Part shown: positions 42,085 through 53,438 of the stretch, one piece after another
Numbering within the stretch: position 1 is the stretch's first letter
Layout: each line of letters starts with the position of its first letter
Assembly: GCA_964059195.1 (NCBI GenBank)
Contig: CAXKWD010000003.1
Span: 22,426,606-22,490,605 of the forward strand
Direction of reading: 5' to 3'
DNA from: Ectobius pallidus
Lineage: Eukaryota; Arthropoda; Insecta; Blattodea; Ectobiidae
Length of the DNA: 64,000 nt
Notes under the pieces: model-generated
What the model saw: only the letters and a program-made list of their open reading frames with translations
The model's database searches: none
Told to the model about the DNA's origin: nothing
Made by a program: the position numbers and the translations under genes

Positions 42085-42460
42085 CTAAGCTCCGCCCACT
42101 CTCCACTGGCAAACTTATCTGGACCACCAGTGTAGCTCACTGTTATATAAGTTACATATTTTCTACACATAGTCTAAATAATGCATAATACTATCCACAT
42201 AGTTAAGCAAGCACAGTGGAGACTGTAACCGTAGCAGAGCATAAACACATTTGTAGAATAATGTTGAAATCAGTGGGACTTGATTCATATAATATGACCA
42301 CTTTACAAAGTTCTTTCCGCATTACAATAATGATTTGTTCATTATTGCATAAAATCATCTTCGGGGATGTGATGAGGAATGTCAATGAAATGTATTTCTC
42401 ATTTCTATTAAAGCTCTCTAAACTTATGTAAATTTTCACTTCACAGCTTAGCGAACCCTC

Positions 42461-42530
42461 ATGGTGCAATGGTCAATGCTTCTGGCTACGAAGCCAGAGA
42501 TCAGAGTTTGAATCTTGGCCGAGACATAAA
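42461..42530 (+). tRNA. tRNA-like sequence, probably SINE-derived
   Basis: CATGGTGCAATGGTCAATGC (A-box-like), an anticodon-like hairpin TCTGGC..GCCAGA with CTACGAA between, and B-box-like AGTTTGAATCTTGG. It resembles a tRNA-Arg type but acceptor pairing is poor. Nearby, TTGCTAAGCTCCGCCCAC (42084) and its inverse GTGGGCAGAGCTTAGCA (42682) bracket it, perhaps a ~620-bp inverted-repeat element. Confidence 0.4.
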
Positions 42531-43027
42531 ATTAGAGCTTACGAATAGGGTAGCAAGTGAGAGAAAAGGAGTAACAAGGTGAAGGAGAAAGAAAAAATAT
42601 TAAATTTTCTACTTTCTGCACTGCTAGTAATTCTATAAATTTTCGCTAGATGTCTCACTGCGGTCCCATTAGTGGGTTGTGGTGGGCAGAGCTTAGCAGG
42701 TGGCAGGTAACTATTTTTTCCCTTGTTTTTATGCATAAAAACGCTTTTACCTATATTATTTCTGTTGCAAAAATAATTTATTCTATGCAAAAATTGAGCA
42801 ATGCATACAAATGAGGTATCAATCAAAACATGTTTGTACATATTTGAAACCAATGTAGGCTTATTGATGAACAAACCTAAACGTTCATAAGATGAATATA
42901 TTTTAAGAACAGAAACATATAGTACAATGATTTTCTAATTCTAATGAACCACTTGAAGTAATTAGTGTTATTCCGCCTGAAAATCTGGTACCATAAATAT
43001 TTAATGATAATAATAACAATAATACTT

Positions 43028-43112
43028 ACGTGCTCAATGGCAATAGACAATGCCTATGCAATCTAAAGGTATATTTATTTTAAGAAACCCGGAGGTTCAT
43101 TACCACGCTTAA
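43028..43112 (-). mobile_element. LINE 3' end fragment
   Basis: CTTACGTGCTCAATGGCAATAG, then AACCCGGAGGTTCATTACCACG matches the tails at 16500-16580 and 25370-25430. Only the last coding codons and tail are left. Confidence 0.5.
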
Positions 43113-43470
43113 CAAATCCAAAAAATAAAAATATAAAATATCCCAATTTAAAAATTCCAAAATTAAATAATCAAAGATCCAAAATTAAAAATCCAAATTT
43201 AAAAAATCTAAAATTTAAAAATAAAAATTTAAAAAATCCAAAATTTAAGAAGTAAAAAAATTAAAAATCCAAAATTGTAATATCTAAAAATTCAAAATTA
43301 AAAAATCTATAATCTAAAATTAAAAAATAAGATGTAAAAGATCCAAAATTTAAAAAATCCCCCCAAAAAATATTCCAAAATTTAAAAGTTCAAAGATCGA
43401 AAATTTAAAAAACCATAAAAAATCATATAATCAAAAATTGAAAAAATATAAAATTAAAATTAAAACAAGT
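43113..43470 (+). repeat. Low-complexity AAATCCAAAATTTAAA tract
   Basis: About 360 bp of irregular ATTTAAAAAATCCAAAA words, a degenerate simple repeat of roughly 10-16 bp period on the side of the tRNA-like array. Confidence 0.85.
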
Positions 43471-43529
43471 TTCACTTCTGTCGCGTGGCGTTCCACGCAC
43501 ACTTTGTTTATAGTAAAATTTTTTTTAAA

Positions 43530-43945
43530 TAAATCTAGCGGGATTCGAGCCAACGACCTTTTCATTGGAAGAATACAGCCAAGATTTCTGTGTGTTGTAA
43601 GTATTGTTTAAGCAAAATAAATAAATTAAAAAAAAAAAAAAATGGTTTTACGTAGATTCGAACCAGGTATCCTAGCATTGGGAGGACATCCCTTCAACGC
43701 TTGCGACCATTTTAAATTTTTTTGCCGGTTGCAATTCAATCATGTCACTCAATTTTCCATACTATTCAGCAGAAAATTCTAAAAACCCTGCTGGCCGGAT
43801 TCTACCAGCTCGCTGGCTCCTGGCTGGAATTCGCTCAGAATTAGATTTTACAGAAAATCTTGCCAGGAGTGGTATCCGTGCCCTGCACCCTTCCATCCGA
43901 AGCACTCCGCATTAGACCACTGCGCCACGAGGCTTCGATACAAGT
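43530..43945 (-). repeat. Three scattered tRNA-like units before the array
   Basis: On the minus strand, GGTTGGCTCGAATCCCGC-type (43538-43560), TACCTGGTTCGAATCTACG (43655-43675) and TGGCGCAGTGGTCTAATGCGGA with CTTCGGATGG (43880-43935) are A/B-box-like sequences set ~130-250 bp apart. They resemble the units of the following array but are too diverged to align throughout. Confidence 0.5.
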
Positions 43946-44164
43946 GTAAGGTTTGTATGTCTTCTTAAATTCAATTTGCCGCCAATTTCCGTCTAGAAAG
44001 ATTCTCAGAAATCCAAGGCCCTGGGCTTCAGATCCAGAGACGCGAAGCCCAGAGCCTTCAAGATTTCTAGAAATATATTATAAGTCCGAAATTAAACCAA
44101 GTACTTCAAGTCATATACAAGTTTATTATAATTTTATTTGCTAACTGATAGACTACATTTTAAT

Positions 44165-46885
44165 GTATGTGTTTAAAACTTATCCTTACCGCGACTCGAA
44201 CCACTCACCTTGCTATCCGAAGACAGTCCCTCTAACGCCCTCGGCTACTTCTCATGTTGATATTTAAGTCGAGTTTTCATTGTCATATATTAGTTCTTAT
44301 GATTTGTAAACTTAAAATTTGTCTTTACTGGGACTCGAACCACTGACCTCAGAGTCCGAAGACCAGCCATCTAAACCACTCGGCTATTTCTCATGTTGAT
44401 ATATAAGTTGAATTTTAACTACGTTATGCTCCTTTTAATAATTTATAAACTTAAAATTTGTCCTTACTGGGTCTCGAACCACTGACCTCAGATTCCGAAG
44501 ACCAGCCATCTAAACCACTCGGCTATTTCTCATGTTGATATATAAGTTAAATTTTAATTGTGTTATACTCCTTTTAATAATTTTAAAAGACTTAAAATTT
44601 GTTTTTACTGGGACTCGAACCACTGACTTCAGAGTCCGAAGACCAGCCATCTAAACCACTCGGCTATTTCTCATATTGATATATAAGTTGAATTTTAACT
44701 ATGTTATACTCCTTTTAATAATTTTTAAACTTAAAATTTGTCTTTACTGGGTCTCGAACCACTGACCTCAGATTCCGAAGACGAGCCATCTAAACCACTC
44801 GGCTATTTCTCATGTTGATATATAAGTTAAATTTTAATTGCGTTATACTCCTTTTAATAATTTTAAAAGACTTAAAATTTGTTTTTACTGGGACTCGAAC
44901 CACTGACTTCAGAGTCCGAAGACCAGCCGTCTAAACCCCTCGGCTATTTCTCATATTGATATATAAGTTAAATTTTAACTACGTTATACTCCTTTAAATA
45001 ATTTTTAAACTTAAAATTTGTCTTTACTGGGTCTCGAACCACTGACATCAGAGTTCGAAGACCAGCCATCTAAACCACTCGGCTATTTATCATGTTGATA
45101 TATAAATTAAATTTTAACTACGTTATACTCCTTTAAATAATTTTTAAACTTAAAATTTGTCTTTACTAGGGATCGAACCACTGACCTCAGAGTCCGAAGA
45201 CCAGCCATCTAAACCACTAGGCTATTTCTCATATTGATATATAAGTTGAATTTTAACTACGTTATATTCCTTTTAATAATTTTTAAACTTAAAATTTGTT
45301 TTTACTGGGACTCGAACCACTGACTTCAGAGTCCGAAGACCAGCCATTTAAACCACTCGGCTATTTCTCATCTTGATATATAAGTTGAATTTTAACTACG
45401 TTATGCTCCTTTTAATAATTTTTAAACTTAAAATTTGTCTTTACTGCGTCTCGAACCACTGACCTCAGATTCCGAAGACCAGCCATCTAAACCCCTTGGC
45501 TATTTCTCATATTGATATATAAATTAAATTTTAACCACGTTATACTTCTTTGAATGAATTTTAAACTTAAAATTTGACTTGACTAGGACTCGAACCGCTG
45601 TCTTCAGAGTCCGAAGACCAGCCATCTAAACCTCTAGGCTATTTCTCATATTGATATATAAATCAAATTTTAACTACGTTATAGTACTTTTTAATATTTT
45701 TAAACTTAAAATTTGACTTTACTGGGATTCGAACCGCTGTCTTCAGAGTCCGAAGACAAGCCATCTAAACCCCTTGGCTTTATGTCATATTGATATGTAA
45801 ATTAAATTTTAACCACGTTATACTCCTTTCAATGAATTTTAAACTTAAAATTTGACTTGACTGGGACTCGAACCACTGTCTTCAGAGTCCGTAGATCAGC
45901 CCTCTAAACCCCTTGGCTATCTCTCATATTGGTAAATTAATTACATTTTAACCAGGTTATTTTACTTTTTTATATTTTTAAACTTAAAATTTGATTTGAC
46001 TGGGACTCGAACCACTGTCTTCAGAGTCCGAAGACCAGCCATCTAAACCCCTTGGCTATTTCTCATATTGCTATATAATTACATTTTAACTACGTTATAG
46101 TACTTTTTAATATTTTTAAACTTAAAATTTGACTTTACTGGGATTCGAACCGCTGTCTTCAGAGTCCGAAGACCAGCCATCCAAACCCCTTGACTATTTC
46201 TCATATCCGTACATATATTAAATTTTAACTATGTTATATTACTTTTTTATATCTTTAAACTTAAAAATTGTCTTTCCTGAGACTCGAACCACTTTCTTTT
46301 ACAGTCCGAATACCAGCCATCTAAACCCCTTGGCTTTTACTCATATTCGTACATATATTACATTTTAACTACGTTATATTACTATTTTATATTTTTAAAC
46401 TTAAAAATTGTCTTTCCTGAGACTCGAACCACTATCTTTTACAATCCGAAGACTAGCCCTCTAGCACTCACGGCTAATTCTCATGTTATTTCTTAATTTG
46501 AATTTTATTATGTTATAATACTCTTCATATTTTTTAACTTAAAAATTGTCTTTACCGAGACTCGAAGCACTGTCTTCAGAGTCCGAAGATAAGTTCTCCA
46601 AACCCTTCGGGTATTTCTGTTATTTTATAAATATTGAATTTTAAATAACATATTTTTAAATTTAAAATTTGTCTTTACTGGGATACGAACCTCTGTCTAC
46701 CGGTCTGAAGACAAGTTCTCCAACCCCTTCGGCTATTTCTATCATTTTATAAGTACTGAATTTTAAATAACATATTTGTTGTTGTTTTTAAATTTAAAAT
46801 GTGTCTTTACTGGGACTCGAACCTCTGTTTTCCGAGTCAGACCACCAGCCGGTCAACGTTTTCGTCTATTTCTTATGAATTTCCC
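44165..46885 (-). repeat. Tandem array of ~20 tRNA-like units, ~139-bp period
   Basis: Each unit on the minus strand reads AGCCGAGTGGTTTAGATGGC (A-box/D-arm-like), CTGGTCTTCGGACTCTGAGG, then GTGGTTCGAGTCCCAGTAAA (B-box/T-arm-like). An AT-rich linker with TTAAGTTTAAAA and ATATCAATATGAG follows. B-box positions on plus fall near 44193, 44333, 44471, 44611, 44751, 44891, 45031, 45171, 45309, 45447, 45588, 45727, 45866, 46003, 46142, 46279, 46420, 46558, 46681 and 46813. Between 44330 and 44960 two unit types alternate (GGACTCG.../GGTCTCG...), a ~280-bp higher-order period. Divergence rises towards the right edge. The D-arm resembles Ser/Leu-type tRNAs. Confidence 0.9.
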
Positions 46886-47295
46886 CAGGTGAGAGCAGAA
46901 GCAATCAATACTACTACTGCTGCCATCTGTACCCATGCAGCGAATTTCTATTCTCAGCCATGTCGTTTTTTAAGTATAAGTTAATATTATAATAAATAAA
47001 TTACAATACAATCTCAATTGACGATTTATTAACACTCCTAGTGATAAATATTCCCAGCAGAGGGCAGGAGCAATCAGTACTACCAATGCTGCCATCTGCT
47101 CTGTGTGCAGTGAATTACTATTCTCAGCCATTTCGTTTTTTAAGTATAAGTTAATATTATAATAAATAAATTACCATACAATCTCAATTGACGGGATTTA
47201 CGCTCCTAGTGATAAATATTCCCACCAGAAGGCAGGAGCGATCAGTACTACTCCTGCTGCCATCTGTTCTCTGTGCAGTGAATTGCTACTTTCAG
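46885..47295 (+). repeat. ~165-bp tandem repeat, about 2.4 copies
   Basis: GAGCAATCA.TACTAC..TGCTGCCATCTG, CAG.GAATT.CTATTCTCAGCC, CGTTTTTTAAGTATAAG and AATCTCAATTGACG recur at ~46890, ~47050 and ~47220. They start where the tRNA-like array ends. No coding. Confidence 0.85.
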
Positions 47296-47431
47296 CGCTA
47301 GGACCACTTTTCCAGCAATTAGACACAAGACCCCTTCAGTTCGTAACTTTGTAAGAGAAGGTGTTTGGTAGTTGAACATCCGAATGCACGTTAGTCCACT
47401 CTTGCTCTCACTCAAATCGACTTGGCTGCTT

Positions 47432-47745
47432 GATAGCAATGGGAACGCAAACGTGGGAGCAGTGGCAGAGGGCGGTTTCGATTAGGAGGAGTTTGTGTTC
47501 TGTGAGGAGGAGGACACAGCAATGGGAACGCAAACGTGGGAGCAGAGGGCGGTTTCGATTAGGAGGAGTTTGTGTTCTGTGAGGAGGAAGACACAGCAAT
47601 GGGAACGCAAACGTGGGAGCAGAGGGCGGTTTCGATTAGGAGGAGTTTGTGTTCTGTGAGGCTGCTTGATAGCAATGGGAACGCAAACGTGGGAGCAGAG
47701 GGCGGTTTCGATTAGGAGGAGTTTGTGTTCTGTGAGGAGGACGAC
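47432..47745 (+). repeat. ~80-bp tandem repeat, four copies
   Basis: AGCAATGGGAACGCAAACGT, GGAGCAGAGGGCGGTTTCGA and AGGAGGAGTTTGTGTTCTGT repeat four times. The fourth copy is preceded by GGCTGCTTGATAGCAATG, the same flank as the first copy, so a block including the flank was duplicated. Copies are nearly identical, implying recent expansion. Confidence 0.93.
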
Positions 47746-47956
47746 AAATTAATCGTGCTCGAGCAAATTTTCATATAATTGTAATTTCTCAACACTATGG
47801 TTTTGGGAGAAGGTAAAATATGTTTGTACAATCATCTTTTTTAACTTATTTTTCCTAAAATTTCTTTTATTCACAGTCTGGGGTGCGTTGTTGAACAAGT
47901 AAACTGCGACAAGTATAATGTACTGTATTCCTTTGTAAGTACCATTTTACACATAG

Positions 47957-48254
47957 GTGCTGCCCCCTATGAAAAACGAGGCTGAACTAACAATTTTAGT
48001 TCCAAGTAGGTGCTGCCATCTGTGAAAAACGAGGTTGAACTAATAGCAATGCTGCAAACATAGTTCAGTGCAAAAGTGTTATCCCATAAATTATGAGCAT
48101 ACTGGTAAAGTTTCCTAGTGCAAGAGTGGACTATGTGCAAATAAGATTTACTAATAATAGTTAAGCCTACTTTTTCATAGATGGTAGCACCTCCTAACAT
48201 ACACCGTTAGAAGTTTAGTTCAACCTCGTTTTTCACAGATGGCAGCACCTACTT
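47957..48254. repeat. Inverted repeat with perfect 39-bp arms plus diverged inner arms
   Basis: AAGTAGGTGCTGCCATCTGT..GAGGTTGAACTA at 48004-48042 is perfectly inverted at 48216-48254. A diverged copy of the arm precedes it (47957-47995) and another inverted one lies at 48164-48195. It is probably a small foldback element; I see no clear target duplication. Confidence 0.8.
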
Positions 48255-49582
48255 GTATTAAGTGTATTTTACTCTATCGGGGAAAAATTTAAAAAAAAAA
48301 TTGTCAAATTGCAATTTAGGTAATGCAAAAGTGAATTAAATTGTTTCTAAGTGAAGCAATTCCAAATTTACCCAACAAAATAAATGCAGAATTTATGTAA
48401 TTTCCCCCAAATCTTATTTTTTTTTTTAACTTTCTGCTTTTTGCAGCTAGACATACCTGAGTAGTTGTTCTCATTCATCCTTCTTCTCAGCAAACTGTAG
48501 CTTTGATTTTGATGCTAGTACCAATTAACCAATTTAAATACAGCACAGAATTTTTTTTTACTTTATTAATATTTGCTTATGATAGAAATCTTCACATAAC
48601 CTATAATACACATAGGGTTAAAAAGAAAAGGAACAGTTGGAGATGGAAGGAAGCGAGACAATTATGAGCGCCTAAATCTCAGAACTGCCTAGACCTCTCG
48701 CCAGTTAAGTCACTGAAGATGGCCCAATGGGTTAGGGTGTAATTTTGTGGCGAACCAAGTGAATGTGAATACTTGTATATTCACTATACCGGTAGGCCTA
48801 CATCTAATTGAATGTTCAAATATTTTAATATTTTTAGTCAAACATAGGAATAACCTCCAAAACTTCAACATCCCAGGGGAGAATGAGTTGGGTCTGATTG
48901 GAAAATCAGTTAAACCGCAGCAGTGTCATCAGGCGGTACAGGATGGAAGTTCGGCAGTGGGCGGAATCTGACGATGGGAGGAAAGGTCTTCTTGAAACCC
49001 GGCTATCTAGTAAGTTAGTTATTTTAATGAAGTAGTGAGTGCTCCTTGTGATAATGTGTTTCCCAATTCCAAGTTAATTAAATTCTTTCTACTTTCTACA
49101 AACCAGTCCCTACACTGGGATTAATTTTGTTCCTGCACGTGATGCGATGAACTGCATTAAACTTTAATTTTAATCATATTCAACCTTTCTCAGTCACTCT
49201 CAAGTCAATTGTCTTATCAATATCAAGGTCAAAATACGAGTTTGTATCGAGACTTGGCATTTAGCAAGCAACGAGTAACAGGTAGCCAATATGTAAAATG
49301 GGGAGTACCGGTAAGTACCTTCACGATGAGAGTGTGATGCTCACAAAAAAAGACCTAGATTTGACTTCCCTTGCCTAAAAAACCCACCTAGCAAGTTTTG
49401 TCCAAATTAAAGTTTTTTTTTTCCATTTTGGCCTGCATTTATGATAACCCCAGACATCCACGAATGTAAAAAATTCAGATCTCTGTGTGCTGTAATGTCA
49501 AACAAATGTATCAAGCAGTGCGGGCTAAGAAAAACAGATTAGATCAGTACAAGTATATCCTCCTGCAGTGTGTGTCAGTCTA
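48255..49582. other. Intergenic stretch, nothing recognised
   Basis: Mostly AT-rich. Near 48716 ATGGCCCAATGGGTTAGGGTG could be a decayed tRNA-like A box. No supported gene. Confidence 0.4.
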
Positions 49583-50468
49583 TACTATTTTCACTTTAAG
49601 TTCAAAGTAGATGTAAACAAACTCTAAAGTACCACTCCGCCGAGCATGTGACAATACCACGTGGAGATTTACTCGCCACGGAAAGAAAAGGAATGAGGAT
49701 TTGTGTATATTCCAGTGTTCTCAATAGTACTTTTAAAATATTTTTTTATGACATGCACCATTGTTGAAAAATGTTATATTTATTTTGAAAAGATCGATAC
49801 ATCTGTACAAAATTAGGCTTAATATTAGTATTTAAGAAAGTCATAGACAGTTAACAAGAAGATATTAACGAGTATAAAAAATTACTTTCATTTTGCAATG
49901 TTGGCTGCCCACTTCAGAGGTGTTTTCTTTTTGAATTCATTAATTTCTGTTTGTAACCGCCCCAATTATATCAGAGCTGTAAGTTACATGTAACTTTTAA
50001 CGAAATTTTTGTTTTGTTCTAGCACACGACTTTCTTGTCCTCACGTACGTGTTGTATAACCGTTATAAATAAATGAATGCACATTCAGCAGGTCTAACCA
50101 AGTTATTGGGAGGGGGCTGTGGCAAGTTCATTCCAAGATGGCGTGATTGAGCATTCACACAGCCGTCGTAAACGCCTACAATTTACATCTGTTGTAACGG
50201 TTTAATTAGTTCACTTGGTTATTATGCGTCAGGAAAATCTGATCAAATTAATTTTGTTTCATACACAGATCTGCTTCAGAAACGTGTTTTTAAATTTCTC
50301 TGCACGAAAACAGCTACAAAAATGTACGGTTTGAACCGAACTATTTTATTAAGAGCAAGAGTATGCATACAAAGCAGAAAAAGTTACAGTTCGTCCACTA
50401 GCCAATGAGGCGCTCCCTTGTCACGTGGCTTTGTTTACATCTACTTTGTTCTTAAAGTGAAATTAGTA
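49583..50468. mobile_element. TA-flanked inverted-repeat element (886 bp)
   Basis: Ends TACTATTTTCACTTTAAG and CTTAAAGTGAAATTAGTA, arms continuing through CAAAGTAGATGTAAACAAA, flanked by TA. An inner segment (~49715-49960) recurs inverted at 52415-52690 (CAATACTAATATTAAATAC, GTCATAGACAGTTAACAAG, TTGCAATGTTGGCTGCCC). Non-autonomous, no coding. From 50469 to 51464 nothing is recognised. Confidence 0.7.
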
Positions 50469-51464
50469 TAGAACGAAAATCATAATTACAGAAAATACAG
50501 AATAACATTTTAAAGAGTATTACCAACTGCGGTAAGTAGTACTACTGTCTCTACAAGGTTTGGGATCCTATGTTTAATGCTCTGATATGCCCATCTCTGC
50601 ATTTGGGAACAGATTAATATGGGTAACCACTGATTTTTGTAAGTTAAAATAATTTTTAATGACACTATACAATAAATTTATAATACAAAAGCATTAGGAG
50701 CAATAACGGAGTTATCCACCTACAGTCTTTTAATAAAAATTGATTCACTACATGAACAAAATATTTCCAACACTGGGCTTCTCTAACACTGACATGATTA
50801 TCTGCAATGAAGGATTTATGGGTAACATCTTTGTTGCAACTAATGCTTCAAGTACTTTACCTTTAGCTACACAATATGTTTAAACATTTTCAGACTGGCT
50901 TGGACCAATTTGACCAAACTCTAAACTGAACAGTCGATATAATAATGTTACAAATTCAACAGAGAACTAACTTCTTAAAGTAAAAACTTGGTGTTTTAGC
51001 TCAAAAGAATTTTTTAGTAAATCAATGATGACCAAACTAACCGTATTTAAATATGAACGGTGCAGGAACTCATAACTGGAGTTGATATGTATGTGGCAAT
51101 GAACCTCCGAAGAAAACCAAAATAAAAAAATACAAACAACTCATCTTCAGCGATAAACATCTCTCAAAATCCATTACTCCTGGTTAAGAAGTTTTTCATG
51201 CAATTTAACATTTAGCTACTTTAAGTTCCCAAAGAAAATCTCCACAGAACTTAAAGTTGCATCTGCCATTTTGTTTGTTTTTCAGGGGTAAAAAATTTAA
51301 AATCGGATAGTTCTGGAATATTTCCATTGGTTGCAAGGTATAAGCTTGAGTATGCTAAATTTCAAGTTTCTGGCTCATCTGCAAGACGGCAAAAAATTAT
51401 GTCAATGAGTGAATTGGCCATGCAGCTTTGCAGTACAGTATGACTTGCTATTTTAAAACCGTTA

Positions 51465-51895
51465 ATTGGGCGTTACTCCGTTACCGGTCAACCAATTTGG
51501 TCCAAATCAATAGCAATCGTCCTATGTATGTTATAAGTGTGTACACTAAGTTTCTTGAAAACCTGATAAAAGTATATTCGAGTTATCGTGTGTAAGGACA
51601 GATATTTTTCCTCACTAATTTCTGTACCTCAGAGCCAAAGGAACGTAACTCCAAATTTCAAATTTTTTTGTCTTTTTCATATTCTTTACTAACTTCTTGA
51701 CCTCTATAGAACCAATTAATATTATATCCATAACTTTATTAGAAACCAAGATATTGAGAGCCAAATAGTAGCAACTCCATTCCCCTTTATTGTTCATAAT
51801 TTTGTTTTTCGCTCCTCCTGTAAAATTTAGTTTTTGGCAGTTACGCTTGTTTGGCTCTGAGGTACAGATTTTAGGATGTACCATACTGGCACTTA
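51465..51895 (-). mobile_element. Fragment of the AAGTGCCAGTATG repeat element, copy 3
   Basis: Shares GCGTTACTCCGTTACCGGTC, CCAATTTGGTCC, ATGTTATAAGTGTGTACAC and the right end TACCATACTGGCACTTAATAA with copies at 17858 and 57663. Interrupted by the small TA-flanked element 51627-51862. Confidence 0.65.
51627..51862. mobile_element. 236-bp TA-flanked MITE
   Basis: CCTCAGAGCCAAAGGAACGTAACTCC at the left and the inverse (GTTACGCTTGTTTGGCTCTGAGG) at the right, with TA on both sides. It is inserted inside the repeat fragment 51465-51895. The open frame across it is not a gene. Confidence 0.8.
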
Positions 51896-52414
51896 ATAAA
51901 GATAGTGAAGACAAGTTTTATGACAATGAAAATTCAGAATCAGAGATAGACCAGAAAATAATGCTGTATGAAATACTCAATCTAGTACAACATAGAAACT
52001 GATCCCATAAAATGATATCGTTGTATGTCACTTAAATGAAACAAAACTCGAATAGAAATTATCAAAAAATATTAAAAGGCCAAAGACTTTGATAATATAG
52101 ACCGATTGTTTAAAAATACATATGGAAGGGAAAATGCCATAAGTAAAATAATATCATGTGGGCAATAAATACATACAAACAAAAATAATAAATTACAGGC
52201 TGTTATCTATAAAATACTTTTGAACCTATTTCAATGGTTCTAGGTCCCTTTAGCTGGGTCTCCACTACTTAACATTTAACACCAACATGGTGCAGTTAAC
52301 ATATGTTAAATGTTTATCATCAACTTGTTGAAGTACACAAAGTCAAGTGGTTTGTCAATATTAACAACTGTATCCTCTACAGTGTTATAGACTGAACATG
52401 GGTTGGTGCAGTTA

Positions 52415-52690
52415 CAAACAGAAATTAATAAATAATTAATAACATTCAAAAACAAAATGCCTCTGAAGAGGGCAGCCAACATTGCAAAATGAGAGTAATT
52501 TTTTATACTTGTTATTATCTTCTTGTTAACTGTCTATGACTTTCTTCAATACTAATATTAAATACTAATTTTGTGCAGATGTCTTGATCTTTTCAAAATA
52601 ATTCCTCATTTTTCAACAATGCAGTATGTCATAAAAAATAACCTTAAAAGTAGATGCACTACTATTGAGAACTATGGTATTCGATTGCTT
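52415..52690 (-). repeat. Second copy of the inner segment of 49583-50468
   Basis: Reverse-complement similarity to 49715-49960 over ~240 bp (AAGTAGATGCACTACTATTG end, CAGCCAACATTGCAAAATG end). Element termini are not seen. The stretches 51896-52414 and 52691-53438 show only short CCTAT repeats near 52790. Confidence 0.6.
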
Positions 52691-53438
52691 TTTGTTTAGA
52701 GGAAAATTCCCGAATTAAAGCCGATTAATTGCTTTTTGTTTGATGGAAATTCACAAAACAACGATATCACCCGGGGTCCCCTGTCTCTACTCTATCCTAT
52801 CCCTATCCTATCCTATAACACTGTCGTGTTATTTTTTTACTAGAGCTTGGCAAATAAAAATGAAATTATATGACAATGAATGTTAAAACTTATAGCCTAG
52901 AGAACATAAATTTTCTTTAAAAGGGGGTCAAGCATAGATAGTAAATATACTGGCATACTAAGTCAATTCGATTGTAAATGATATTATTCTAGCTACCACA
53001 TATCCCACTGTAAGGGTAACATGATAGTAAGATTAACATGGCAGAATGTAGGGAATATTTCAAAATCAAAATGCTCCAAGCACATTAAACCAGACATTTT
53101 CCATATCGCTGTAAACTGGAAACAAATCTCCACAAAATATATAAGAAAGCATCCATTTTAATGGTGTACATTGTGTACAAAAATGTGACAGAACCAGAAT
53201 TTGGCTCTGAAGTTCATACTTTTGGTGTTAGAAAAACAATCACTACATGTGATACAACATTTAACAAAGATAATGACGATGACAGAAACCAGGTATCAGG
53301 GTTAGAGATGTTTGGACATAATACATTTCACCTACCTGAACTTGTCTATTTTTGCTTTTGAGCACCGGCTATGTAAGAAGTCAACGCTTCACTTGAAGTC
53401 ACTGAGAAACACTTTGTTTTGTGTGTACATATGTATAT

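Noticed and set aside
44165..46885. Possible CRISPR array or cluster of true tRNA genes
   Set aside because: Units of ~139 bp are repeated through their whole length with no unique spacers, and this is a eukaryotic genome. Acceptor stems and anticodon arms do not fold as functional tRNAs.
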